From a virus: a stretch of 28,616 bases of DNA. This document shows, one piece after another, positions 6,064-14,173 of this stretch. A model generated the notes under the pieces. That model had not been told where the DNA came from. It made no database searches and saw only the letters and a list, made by a program, of their open reading frames with translations. The stretch covers positions 1 through 28,616 of IMG/VR virus record IMGVR_UViG_3300021225_000095; one strand, 5' to 3'. The translations under genes were made by a program, and so were the position numbers. Within the stretch, counting starts at the first letter, position 1. The number at the start of each line of letters is the position of its first letter.

Positions 6064-6371
6064 GTCATTGATATATAAATACTTGCTTGTCTACTTAACA
6101 TAACATTAGTTATAGGGGATACTAAAGTTGTTAGTATTAAGGCTGATTTGTGGGGCAGAAGGCTCTATACGATGGGGGGGACTTAAAGAAATTACCTTTT
6201 GAGGCAGGCTTTTATACTACCCACAAATAATTTTCACCTAAACTACCTTCATATCATTGCCATATACGATGACCCCCATTAAAACCATATCTTTTCAACT
6301 GGTAAACCCATTCTCAGAATTTTTTTTATTTTTTAAACTTACCTTTGGTAGACCTACAATAACTAAGATAA
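6064..6371 (+). other. Non-coding gap upstream of TerL, possible packaging site
   Basis: No credible gene on either strand in 308 bases. Visible structure: TATACGATG occurs twice, at 6166-6174 running into a seven-G tract (6174-6180) and at 6263-6271 followed by ACCCCCATT, so the G and C tracts could pair over about 90 bases. TTAACATAACATTAG (6095-6109) resembles the origin iterons. A T-rich run (about 6320-6335) precedes a TACCTTTG promoter match. A gap beside terminase genes commonly holds the cos or pac site; this is inference from position. Confidence 0.45.
6340..6347 (+). promoter_or_regulatory. Candidate late promoter -7 element before terminase
   Basis: TACCTTTG matches the Bacteroidota -7 pattern TAnnTTTG exactly. 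The predicted transcription start lies about 17 bases upstream of the TerL ATG (6372), the same geometry as the minus-strand promoter at 5319-5326. The -33 region is T-rich without a clear TTTG. Confidence 0.4.
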
Positions 6372-7517
6372 ATGAACGCCACACTACAAACGAACAAGAT
6401 TTACGAGATACTTCAAGAGAGTGACAAACGCATAAGCGTAATGCAAGGAGGATCACGAAGCGGCAAGACTTATAACATTCTTATTTGGTTTATCGTTAAA
6501 TTGCTTCAAGAGAATGGCAAAACGCTTACGATTGTCAGGCAGTCGCTTCCATCCATAAAGGGTTCGGTATTGAGGGACTTTGTTGATATTCTTACAAAGC
6601 TTAACATTTACTCTGAGGATAATCACAACAAGACTGAGCAGATTTACACTTTGAATGGCAATGTGATAGAGTTTGTAAGTGCAGACCAGCCACAAAAGAT
6701 AAGGGGTAGGGCAAGAACGTACTTATTCTGCAATGAGGCTAATGAACTGAGTTATGAGGCTTGGATGCAGTTAATTATGAGGACTGAGGGTAAGATAGTG
6801 ATTGACTACAATCCATCTGATGTTGCCAGTTGGATTTACGATAGTGTTATTCCTCGTGATGACGCAGACTTCAACATCACCACTTTTAGGGATAACCCAT
6901 TCCTCCCTAAAGAACTGGTTGACGAACTTGAAAGATTGAAGGATGCTGATCCAAACTACTGGCAGATTTACGGCTTGGGTGAACGTGGTCTTAGCCAAGA
7001 TTTGATATATACTCATTATCGGACTACGGAGAATATGCCAGAAGAGGGAGAGGTAGTATATGGATTGGACTTTGGGTTCAATGTGCCGAGTGCATTGGTC
7101 AAGGTGATGTTCGTGGAGGGTGCTGCTTATGCCCAAGAAATGCTGTACGAAACAAGGTTGACCACAAATGATTTGGTAGATAGGCTAAAGGTTCTTAATA
7201 TTGACCCGTACGATGAGATATTTTGTGATGCAGCCGAGCCAAAAACTATTGAGGAACTCGCAAGAAACGGGTTCAATGCTAAACACGCTAATAAGGATGT
7301 GACTGAGGGAATAAGGACTGTAAAGGGTACTCCTTTGTATATTCATCAAGATAGCGTAAATTTACTAAAGGAATTGAAGAATTACCGTTGGAAAACGGAT
7401 AGAAATGGCAATAAACTTGATTCACCAGTAAAGTTTGGTGACCACATACTTGATGCCTTACGTTATAGCATTTTTAGTAAGTTAACAATCCCTAAGATAA
7501 CTTGGGGAGCAATATAA
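6372..7517 (+). CDS. terL: Terminase large subunit
   Basis: 381 residues, a complete packaging motor with ATPase and nuclease. The ATPase domain has Walker A 'GGSRSGKT' (26-33), Walker B 'YLFCNEAN' with catalytic E122 (117-124) and 'DYNPSD' (145-150). The RNase H-like nuclease domain carries acidic metal ligands D233 ('GLDFGF'), D286 ('FCDAAEP') and D357/D361 ('GDHILDALRY'). This is the Terminase_3/PBSX-like organisation. The enzyme cuts concatemers and pumps DNA into the prohead through the portal encoded next. The start follows AACTAAGATAA, the same leader as the first gene of the window. The next gene begins just after its stop. Confidence 0.95.
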   Translation: MNATLQTNKIYEILQESDKRISVMQGGSRSGKTYNILIWFIVKLLQENGKTLTIVRQSLPSIKGSVLRDFVDILTKLNIYSEDNHNKTEQIYTLNGNVIEFVSADQPQKIRGRARTYLFCNEANELSYEAWMQLIMRTEGKIVIDYNPSDVASWIYDSVIPRDDADFNITTFRDNPFLPKELVDELERLKDADPNYWQIYGLGERGLSQDLIYTHYRTTENMPEEGEVVYGLDFGFNVPSALVKVMFVEGAAYAQEMLYETRLTTNDLVDRLKVLNIDPYDEIFCDAAEPKTIEELARNGFNAKHANKDVTEGIRTVKGTPLYIHQDSVNLLKELKNYRWKTDRNGNKLDSPVKFGDHILDALRYSIFSKLTIPKITWGAI

Positions 7518-7522
7518 AAAAA

Positions 7523-8980
7523 ATGGGTCTATTTGACATTTTTGGTAAGAAGAAGGGGTTGAATCCTAATCAGAATGTTCCACCATCTTTTCAAGGTATA
7601 AATGGTGCGGTACTACAACAATATAACACCGAGAGTTATGTAAAGGATGGCTACCTTGGCAATGCTGATGTGTATGCCATTGTGAGTTTCCTTGCAAGGA
7701 AATCCGCAAGTATCCCTTGGTATGTTTATTCACTAAATAATGGTGAGAAAGCGAGAACATCCTTGATGAGGTACAAGCAATTATCAAGAGGCATTCAAGC
7801 TGGTCAGGGTGCTTATGAGCAAGCTATATTGGCGAGAAAGAACGCTTATAGCGAAAATATTGTGATGGATGGGCCACTTGCTAAACTTTTGGAAAGACCT
7901 AACCCAAGCCAGGCTCAAGACCAATTCCTTGAGAACCTAATTGGCTACCATTTCCTATCTGGTGAGGGTAATATCTTTGGTAATACTGGATTGAGTAATG
8001 ATGGGAAGGTATTGGAGATGTTTGTTCTTCCAACGCAGTTCCTTGACATATATCCTGATCCAAACGACCTATATGGCATCAAGGGGTATAAACTAATGGT
8101 TGACCAAGGAATTGACATAGCGAAGGATAGGGTATGTCAATGGAAAACATGGAATCCTGATTTCAATGCATCAACAAGAACTCACTTGAGAGGATTGTCA
8201 CCACTCAGAGCAGCATACAAAACTCTAAGGATGAGCAATGCTGCTGCTGATGCATCTGCTATGATGGCATATAATGGTGGTGCAAAGGGTGCATTGACAC
8301 CTAAAGTTGTGGGTTCGGTATCTGCTCAACCATCAATGGAGCAAGCCAACCTTATTAAGAGAAAGTTGAACGATGATGTGAATGGAACTGCTAATAAAGG
8401 AAGGATTGATGTATTGCAGACACCTTGGGACTATTTGAACTTCGGTTTGAGTAGTGTTGACATGGAATTGGTAAAGACAATGCAGATGTCAATGCATCAA
8501 TGGTGTAGGGTATTTGGTTTGCCTGCTGTGTTGTTTGACACAGATACATCAAGTTACAACAACTATCAGAACGCAATGCGTGACTTGGTAACCAACACTA
8601 TTGTACCAAAGCTTTGTCAATTGCGTGATGAGTTGAATGCTTGGCTTGTGCCGAGATATGGTGAGAACCTTTACATTGACTTTGACATTACAGCACTTCC
8701 AGAGATGCAACAGGACATGGAGAGAATGACCAGGTCACTTCGTGATGCGAACTGGTTGACCTTTGATGAGAAGAGAGTTGCGATGAATTACTCAGAGAAA
8801 GAAGGTGCTTATGAGTATAGCTATGTAAATGGTGGACTTGTAAGACTTGACCAAGTTGGAATGGATTTAACTGTACCTGATGGAGGAACAAATAACAGCA
8901 TGGACAACGGATCAGACACTATGGTCAATAGTGATGATTCGGCATCCCAAGACGGAAGCGGAGAGGAAATGCCGAACTGA
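7523..8980 (+). CDS. Portal protein (HK97/SPP1-like)
   Basis: 485 residues from ATG 7523; an upstream in-frame TTG at 7502 lies inside TerL and is less likely. Portal-type features: N-terminal 'MGLFDIFGKKK', the segment 'YLGNADVYAIVSFLARKSASIPW' (in parts), 'GPLAKLLERPNPSQAQDQFLE' (in parts), the 'HLRGLSPLRAAYKTLRM' helix, and the 'WCRVFGLPAVLF' stretch before the C-terminal helices. The tail end (about 465-485) is acidic and disordered. Twelve copies would form the ring through which DNA is packaged and to which the connector proteins bind. It lies directly between TerL and the MuF-type head protein, the standard order. Confidence 0.93.
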   Translation: MGLFDIFGKKKGLNPNQNVPPSFQGINGAVLQQYNTESYVKDGYLGNADVYAIVSFLARKSASIPWYVYSLNNGEKARTSLMRYKQLSRGIQAGQGAYEQAILARKNAYSENIVMDGPLAKLLERPNPSQAQDQFLENLIGYHFLSGEGNIFGNTGLSNDGKVLEMFVLPTQFLDIYPDPNDLYGIKGYKLMVDQGIDIAKDRVCQWKTWNPDFNASTRTHLRGLSPLRAAYKTLRMSNAAADASAMMAYNGGAKGALTPKVVGSVSAQPSMEQANLIKRKLNDDVNGTANKGRIDVLQTPWDYLNFGLSSVDMELVKTMQMSMHQWCRVFGLPAVLFDTDTSSYNNYQNAMRDLVTNTIVPKLCQLRDELNAWLVPRYGENLYIDFDITALPEMQQDMERMTRSLRDANWLTFDEKRVAMNYSEKEGAYEYSYVNGGLVRLDQVGMDLTVPDGGTNNSMDNGSDTMVNSDDSASQDGSGEEMPN

Positions 8981-8984
8981 GGCG

Positions 8985-9086
8985 ATGATGATGAGCCAAC
9001 TCAGGATGTGGCATAAAAAAAGACTTGAAGATGAACGCGAAGCAAAGAGAGCAATATTGGGTGAAGTTTCAGAGGATTCGGAATGA
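8985..9086 (+). CDS. Possible 33-residue charged peptide overlapping the MuF start
   Basis: ATGATGATG at 8985 opens a short frame five bases after the portal stop, giving a highly charged helical peptide (MMMSQLRMWHKKRLEDERE...) that ends at 9086, 56 bases inside the following gene in another frame. Placement in the portal-MuF gap is attractive and the region 8981-9030 otherwise has no use. No family is recognised and the frame may be chance. Confidence 0.3.
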   Translation: MMMSQLRMWHKKRLEDEREAKRAILGEVSEDSE

Positions 9087-10665
9087 TATAGAGAAAAAAT
9101 ATATCAATTCAATCCAAGAATCAATATTTGCTCAATTTAAAGGTTTTGCTAAGAGTATAGAGAAGAATGGTGTTAGTGCTTCTATTTCTGCACTTGGTCT
9201 AAATTTGTGGGAGAAGGAGTTGATAAAGGTCTTTGAAAAAATGTATAAGGAAAGTGTGGTTTTATTTGGAAATGCTGTGTATAGATCAATTAAAATTGAG
9301 GCTAATCAAAAAGGTGAGACATTTGGCTTCAATGCTCAATGGACTAAAGAGATACTTGAGTTTTTAATGGCTCAAGGGTTTACTCTTGTTAGCAATATCA
9401 CTCAAACAACTAAGAAGAGATTAATTGAGATAGCAACTAATGGAATAACTGAAGGATTGAGCGTTGACCAAATAACAAAGCTTATTTTAGATGATAAGGA
9501 GTTAGAGTATTCTAAAATGAGGGCAACAAGAATAGTTAGAACAGAGGTAATGAGGGGTTCAAATATTGGGGCAATGAAAGGTGCGGAGGCTCATGGGTTC
9601 ATGGTTGATAAACAATGGATAAGTGCGAGGGATAGTAGAACGAGAAGGATACCTGATGATGAGTTTGATCACGTTGAGTTGGATGGTGTGATTGTACCTT
9701 TTGACCAACCTTTCACATCAACTGGAAAGAAAGGTGAGGCGGTTGTAGCAATGCAACCTGGTGACATCTCAGCACCTGCTGGGTTTACTATAAATTGTCG
9801 TTGTACAGTTGGTTTTATTCCCAAACGTGATGCAAATGGTAGACTGATAATGAAACCAAAATTGAATGCACCAAGCATTAATCAACAACCTCAATTTATA
9901 AAACCTATTGAAATACCAGTACAAACGCAAACTCAACCTACAAATACATTTATAATTGGTAAAAATAATAGGGATACTGTTAAAAATTTACAACAATACA
10001 TAAAAGATGTTACTGGATTGAATGTTAGTTCAATAACGGTGTCAAAAGATTTACCAGTTGATGAATTAAATGCTAAAGCAAATCAATTAGTAAAATTATT
10101 TAATGAATATAAAATAAACCCAGGACTTGATTTAAATGATGATGTAAAATTGTCTTTTGCAAGTACAAAAAGATTTTTAGGTGTAGTAGAATCAAGAAAA
10201 GGTATGAATGTATATGGGAAAGTGTTAGGCAAACCTGCTTTAACTCAAATGAATTTTGGAAATAAAAATGAAAGTATTTATGAAATATCATTTGTTCCAA
10301 ATTCAGAAAATACAAGACCAAGTAGTTCTGTTGATATTTTTAATAGACCAATATCTGTTCCTACACATGAATTTGCTCATGTATTAGCAGTAAGTAGTCA
10401 TGCTGAAAATCCAAATACACCTGATTTTATTAGAGATTATTTTAGAGAATTAAGAGTTATTAGAAAAGAATATGCAGATGAAATGATGATGTTTAATAAA
10501 AAAGGAGATAAAAAAAGTATTTACAATATATCATTAGGTAGATATGCATCTACTGATATTGATGAATTTCATGCAGAAGCATTCAAAGAATATAAACTAT
10601 CTACAAATCCTACAAAATATGCAGTTAAAGTAGGTAAATTAATTGATAAATACTTTAAAAAATAA
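9031..10665 (+). CDS. MuF-type minor head protein with C-terminal zincin-like domain
   Basis: 544 residues from ATG 9031 (TTG 9025 is an in-frame alternative). Residues about 160-265 form the Mu gpF/SPP1 gp7 domain: 'ATRIVRTEVMRGSNIGAM', 'WISARDSRTR' and the closing 'APAGFTINCRCTVGF', with paired cysteines. A Pro/Gln-rich linker (about 280-308) leads to a separate C-terminal domain with 'PTHEFAHVL' (HEFAH at 446-450, an HExxH zinc site) and, about 60 residues later, 'STDIDEFHAEAFKEY' (511-521), which could give the third zinc ligand. This is the architecture of MuF polymorphic effector proteins carried in phage heads. From about 9890 the DNA becomes more AT-rich than the N-terminal part, consistent with domain exchange. 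The substrate is unknown; a structural self-processing protease is the alternative. Confidence 0.85.
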   Translation: MNAKQREQYWVKFQRIRNDIEKKYINSIQESIFAQFKGFAKSIEKNGVSASISALGLNLWEKELIKVFEKMYKESVVLFGNAVYRSIKIEANQKGETFGFNAQWTKEILEFLMAQGFTLVSNITQTTKKRLIEIATNGITEGLSVDQITKLILDDKELEYSKMRATRIVRTEVMRGSNIGAMKGAEAHGFMVDKQWISARDSRTRRIPDDEFDHVELDGVIVPFDQPFTSTGKKGEAVVAMQPGDISAPAGFTINCRCTVGFIPKRDANGRLIMKPKLNAPSINQQPQFIKPIEIPVQTQTQPTNTFIIGKNNRDTVKNLQQYIKDVTGLNVSSITVSKDLPVDELNAKANQLVKLFNEYKINPGLDLNDDVKLSFASTKRFLGVVESRKGMNVYGKVLGKPALTQMNFGNKNESIYEISFVPNSENTRPSSSVDIFNRPISVPTHEFAHVLAVSSHAENPNTPDFIRDYFRELRVIRKEYADEMMMFNKKGDKKSIYNISLGRYASTDIDEFHAEAFKEYKLSTNPTKYAVKVGKLIDKYFKK

Positions 10666-10668
10666 ACT

Positions 10669-10839
10669 ATGCAAGTACCTAATTTAATTTGTTATAATTG
10701 TGTACATTTCAGAGAGTTTGAAGGTGGATGTGATGCTTTTCCTAATGGAATACCTGAAATAATAATTGAAACAAATGAACATTCTGAACCTTTAGAAGAA
10801 CAAGAAAACAATATTGTTTTTGAACCAATAGAAAGTTAA
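10669..10839 (+). CDS. 56-residue Cys-rich protein, possible partner of the MuF C-terminal domain
   Basis: A short complete frame starting four bases after the MuF stop and ending three bases before the next ATG, with no intergenic waste on either side. The sequence opens with 'CYNCVHFREFEGGCDAFPNG': three cysteines and a histidine that could bind zinc. It continues with 'GIPEIIIE', 'HSEP' and an acidic end 'NNIVFEP'. I have the impression of a widespread small protein with C-x2-C-H and 'C-x-AFP-x-GIP' motifs, but no assigned function. It shares the AT-rich composition of the MuF C-terminal region, as if the two moved together. In polymorphic toxin loci, the gene directly after the toxin usually encodes immunity; that role is inferred only from position. 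Confidence 0.7.
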   Translation: MQVPNLICYNCVHFREFEGGCDAFPNGIPEIIIETNEHSEPLEEQENNIVFEPIES

Positions 10840-10841
10840 TT

Positions 10842-12335
10842 ATGCCAATTTATCGTTGTGAAAGTAATGGAAAATACAGAATTGGGGAAGGTGAGTGTAT
10901 GTACAGGTCTGAAGAATCGGCACGAGAAGCTTATGTGGCTTACTTGGCTGAGCATCCAGAAGAAGCTCGCAGAATACACGAAGAAGAAAGTAAAAAAGCA
11001 ATAGATATGAACAAGGTCAGCTTTGACTTTGATGATACATTGACACAAGAGAGGTGGCAGAATAAGGCAATGAAGTTGAAGGAAGAAGGAAAGACTGTGT
11101 ACATTGTAACAAGAAGGCAAGATACAATGAGTAAAGCTGTTTATGAGATTGCAGATAAGATTGGAATACCACATTCAAGAGTTTATTTTACAAATGGTAA
11201 GATGAAGTGGGAAACGATAAAAAGACTTGGTATTGGAACGCACTATGATAATAATGAGGATGAGATAAGATTGATAAGAGAAAATACTGATGCTAAGGGA
11301 ATTTTGGTACAAGAGGCTAAGGATATATTGTTTAAAGAAGAAACTTATAATGATTATCCAGAGGCAGCGAGTAATAATGCTAAAAGAGCATTGAAATATA
11401 AAGAGGAGAATGGTAGTGATTGTGGTACACCGGTAGGTTGGGCGAGAGCCAACCAATTGGCAAAACGTGAAAGATTGTCACGAGACACAATTGCTCGCAT
11501 GGCATCTTTTAAAAGACATCAACAAAACAAAGATGTTCCATATAGTGAAGGCTGCGGTGGTATTATGTGGGATGCATGGGGAGGCGATGCAGGAATAGAA
11601 TGGGCAATTAGAAAATTAGAAAAAATAGATAAAAAAAGTATGATATACAATTACAAATCATTTGAGGGCAATGTCAAAGATGTTGACTCAAAGCAAGGAA
11701 TCGTAAGTGGTTATTTTAGTGCTTTCGGAATGGTTGATAGCGATGGTGATATAATGATGCCAGGTGCTTTCAAGCGTTCTATCCAAGATTGGGGGCCAGA
11801 GGCAAAAGGAAGGGTAAAGCATTTGCTCAACCATGATCCAAGCCAACCTTTGGGTAAAATATTGGAGCTGAAAGAAGATAGCTATGGTCTTTTCTATCGT
11901 TCCCAAATTGGTTCGCATAGGTTGGGTCAAGATTTTATAAAGATGGTTGAGAGTGACCTGATTGGTGAGCATTCAATTGGATTTAGGATTCTTAGAGAGC
12001 AGAAAAGCGATAATGCAAATGAGATTCACGAAGTGATGCTTTTTGAAGGTTCAAGCCTTACCGCTTGGGGTGCAAATGAATATACACCTATTTTGGGGAT
12101 AAAAAGTTTGGAGCAAGTTGGTAAAATGCAAGAACAAATTAAGACATTTGAGAAGTTTATAAGGAACAGCGATGTTACTGATGAAACAATTGAACTTTGC
12201 CTGATTAAAGTTAGGCAATTGGCACAAGCGATAGAAAAGGCGAGTAGCACATTGGCAGTTGAAGAAACACCAATGCAGCAAAAGAACAACGAGGTGCTTG
12301 AGCAATTACTGATACAAATTTTAAACAAATTCTAA
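10842..12335 (+). CDS. HAD-like phosphatase / phage central domain / HK97-type prohead protease fusion
   Basis: 497 residues with four regions. (1) About 1-48, a short conserved N-terminus beginning 'MPIYRCESNGKYRIG'. (2) About 56-165, a HAD-like fold: 'SFDFDDTLT' with D62/D64, 'YIVTRR' (87-92) and 'HYDNNEDE' (134-141). (3) About 175-262, a domain with 'PVGWARANQLAK' and 'GGIMWDAWGGDAGIEWA' that I have seen in phage head proteins. (4) About 265-425, an HK97-type prohead protease: 'GYFSAFGMVDSDGDIMMPGAF', the catalytic histidine in 'LLNHDPSQPLG' (H331) and serine in 'GEHSIGF' (S378). The last 70 residues are helical and may act as scaffold. The protease would cleave the N-terminus of the capsid protein encoded next. 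The HAD part, complete in its Asp motifs, is unexpected in a head gene. Confidence 0.87.
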   Translation: MPIYRCESNGKYRIGEGECMYRSEESAREAYVAYLAEHPEEARRIHEEESKKAIDMNKVSFDFDDTLTQERWQNKAMKLKEEGKTVYIVTRRQDTMSKAVYEIADKIGIPHSRVYFTNGKMKWETIKRLGIGTHYDNNEDEIRLIRENTDAKGILVQEAKDILFKEETYNDYPEAASNNAKRALKYKEENGSDCGTPVGWARANQLAKRERLSRDTIARMASFKRHQQNKDVPYSEGCGGIMWDAWGGDAGIEWAIRKLEKIDKKSMIYNYKSFEGNVKDVDSKQGIVSGYFSAFGMVDSDGDIMMPGAFKRSIQDWGPEAKGRVKHLLNHDPSQPLGKILELKEDSYGLFYRSQIGSHRLGQDFIKMVESDLIGEHSIGFRILREQKSDNANEIHEVMLFEGSSLTAWGANEYTPILGIKSLEQVGKMQEQIKTFEKFIRNSDVTDETIELCLIKVRQLAQAIEKASSTLAVEETPMQQKNNEVLEQLLIQILNKF

Positions 12336-12346
12336 ATTAAAGTAAA

Positions 12347-13516
12347 ATGGAAGATTTAAAAAGGTTTGAATCTGCTCTTGAGGCAAAGCTTGCCGAGCAG
12401 AAGGCTGAAGTTGCAGCAAACACCGAGAAAGCTGCTAAAGCTTTTGATTCTCGTATTGAGCAAATCAACGAAGAGTTGGTTAAAGCCAACAAGACTGCTG
12501 CTGAAGCAAGGAACGAAGTTCTTGAAGCTAAGGCTGCTTTCGGAAAATTGCAAGCCAAAGAAACTGCAAAAGTTGCAACTTCTTATGGTGAGCATATCAT
12601 GAACATTAAGAACGAAATTGGTTCTGCTATTGAGAAAGGCTGGAACGACATCAAAGCTGCTGCTCGTGGCAATGGTAAAGGTTTCAACTACGAAATGGAT
12701 GCCAAAGCAGTTGGTGTAATGACCATTGGTAACAACCTGACTGGTTCTGTTTACACTTCTTATGTTGACAACGCTTACTTGAGGTCTTATGTTAACCCTC
12801 ACCTGCGTTCTGTGTTCAACATCATCCCTGTTTCTACCGGTTCTGTTTCTTTCCCTCGTGGTAACACTCCAGTTGGTGAAGGTTCTTTCGGTAAGCAAAC
12901 TGAAGGCAATGGCAAACCACAAGTTGATTATGATGTAACAGTTGTAAATACTGCTCTGTCATTTATCGCAGGTTATGCTAAAGTAAGCCGTCAGATGATT
13001 GATGACTTGCCATTCTTGCAAGCTTATCTTCAGCAGTCTTTGATTGAAGATTTCCAAAAGGCAGAAGATACTTATTATCTGAATGCAATCGCTTCAAGTG
13101 CAACCGCAGGTTCTTCTTCTGGTGCTAACACCGCAGAGAAGTTCATTGATTATGTTGCTCAGTTGGGTGCTTTGAACTGGATGCCAAACCTTTCTTTGAC
13201 CACACACGCTGGTTGGGCCAATTTGTTGAAAACCAAGCCTGCTGACTACTCAGTACCTGGTGGAATGGTTATTGACAACAATGGTAATGTAAGAATCGTT
13301 GGTATCCCAGTTATTCCTCATTCTTTGGTTACTTCTGGTAAGATTTATGTAATGGACACTACTAAGTTCGCCATTGCTCAACAATCTGGTCTGAATGTTA
13401 GAAGCACAGAGTTTGATCAAGATGACTTCATCAAGAACTTGATAACCTTCCGTTGTGAGGCTCGTTGCGAACTCCTTCAGTTCCAACCAACCGCAGCAGT
13501 TTACGGAGCAATCTAA
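12347..13516 (+). CDS. Major capsid protein (HK97 fold)
   Basis: 389 residues. The first 75-85 residues are Ala/Glu/Lys-rich and coiled-coil, corresponding to the delta domain that the upstream protease removes. The rest follows the HK97 capsid pattern: 'SVFNIIPVSTGSVSFPRG' (E-loop/N-arm region), 'YAKVSRQMIDDLPFLQAYL', 'NLSLTTHAGWANLL', and the C-terminal P-domain end 'RCEARCELLQFQPTAAVYGA'. Codon use here is richer in C-ending codons (GAC, AAC, TTC) than in neighbouring genes, as expected for the most highly expressed gene. No separate scaffold gene is present, matching an HK97-like strategy. It is followed by a strong terminator. Confidence 0.95.
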   Translation: MEDLKRFESALEAKLAEQKAEVAANTEKAAKAFDSRIEQINEELVKANKTAAEARNEVLEAKAAFGKLQAKETAKVATSYGEHIMNIKNEIGSAIEKGWNDIKAAARGNGKGFNYEMDAKAVGVMTIGNNLTGSVYTSYVDNAYLRSYVNPHLRSVFNIIPVSTGSVSFPRGNTPVGEGSFGKQTEGNGKPQVDYDVTVVNTALSFIAGYAKVSRQMIDDLPFLQAYLQQSLIEDFQKAEDTYYLNAIASSATAGSSSGANTAEKFIDYVAQLGALNWMPNLSLTTHAGWANLLKTKPADYSVPGGMVIDNNGNVRIVGIPVIPHSLVTSGKIYVMDTTKFAIAQQSGLNVRSTEFDQDDFIKNLITFRCEARCELLQFQPTAAVYGAI

Positions 13517-13548
13517 TTTTTTTTTGATTGTTTTAAAGTGTATAAACG

Positions 13549-13577
13549 GGGGTGGTATTCTTGCCACCCCTTTTTTT
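13549..13577 (+). terminator. Rho-independent terminator after the major capsid gene
   Basis: GGGGTGG (13549-13555) pairs perfectly with CCACCCC (13564-13570) across an 8-base loop, followed by seven T residues. It lies 33 bases after the capsid stop and 12 bases before the next ATG. It would limit read-through from the packaging/head operon into the cargo genes and keep capsid mRNA dominant. Confidence 0.9.
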
Positions 13578-13588
13578 AATTATTTACT

Positions 13589-14173
13589 ATGAAGAATTAT
13601 ATTATTATTGGAGCAATGGATGGCGTGAGCCATGACAATATATTTGATAGGTTAAAAGATGAAATGGACTATCAAGCATATTTTATTGAGCCTGTACCAT
13701 ATTATTTTGATAGACTAAAAGAAAACGTTAAGAAACTATCAAACGCAAGAGCATCAAATTTATTTATATCAGATAATGATGGAAGCGTTGAAATGGTTTA
13801 TGTAAAGCCTGAGTGGATTTCAAAGGACTCATCATTTTTAGATGGATGCAGTTCATTGGTTCAAGATGGTGAGCCGTTAAATAGATACTTAAAAGAATTA
13901 CCTAAAAGTATATTGGAGACAATTACAGTAAGTGCAATAACATTTGAACAATTCTGCAAATGGTATGATATAAAAGATATATATTATTTGCAAATAGATA
14001 CAGAGGGATGTGATGAGAGGATATTAAATACGATTGATTTAGATAAGTATAAAGTAAAAGAACTTAAATTTGAGAATCATTACATAAGTGATACTTTTTA
14101 TACTCAATTACTAATTAAATATCCAAACTACAAAGGAGAGATTGTTGGTGCGGATATAATACTAAAATTATGA
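13589..14173 (+). CDS. FkbM-type SAM-dependent methyltransferase
   Basis: 194 residues. The Rossmann-type core is visible: 'YIIIGAMDGVSHDNIF' (4-19) as the SAM-binding turn, 'YFIEPVPYYFDRLKENV' (31-47) with the acidic residue for the SAM ribose, 'LFISDNDGSVEM' (58-69), and the family hallmark 'LQIDTEGCDERIL' (134-146). FkbM-like enzymes methylate hydroxyls of sugars or small molecules. It overlaps the glycosyltransferase gene by 4 bases (ATGA), so the two probably act together. It follows the capsid terminator and is clearly not structural. The acceptor could be a glycan on the virion or a host surface polymer. Confidence 0.85.
   Translation: MKNYIIIGAMDGVSHDNIFDRLKDEMDYQAYFIEPVPYYFDRLKENVKKLSNARASNLFISDNDGSVEMVYVKPEWISKDSSFLDGCSSLVQDGEPLNRYLKELPKSILETITVSAITFEQFCKWYDIKDIYYLQIDTEGCDERILNTIDLDKYKVKELKFENHYISDTFYTQLLIKYPNYKGEIVGADIILKL

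Noticed and set aside
6058-6105. 15-codon frame starting in the last codons of the possible small terminase gene
   Set aside because: Too short, no ribosome-binding or promoter context, no pattern.
7502-7522. TTG start for the portal gene at 7502
   Set aside because: It is within the TerL 3' end; ATG 7523 gives the usual portal N-terminus.
12356-12922. 188-codon minus-strand frame opposite the capsid gene
   Set aside because: Its translation is a complement shadow of the highly biased capsid codons with no family pattern.
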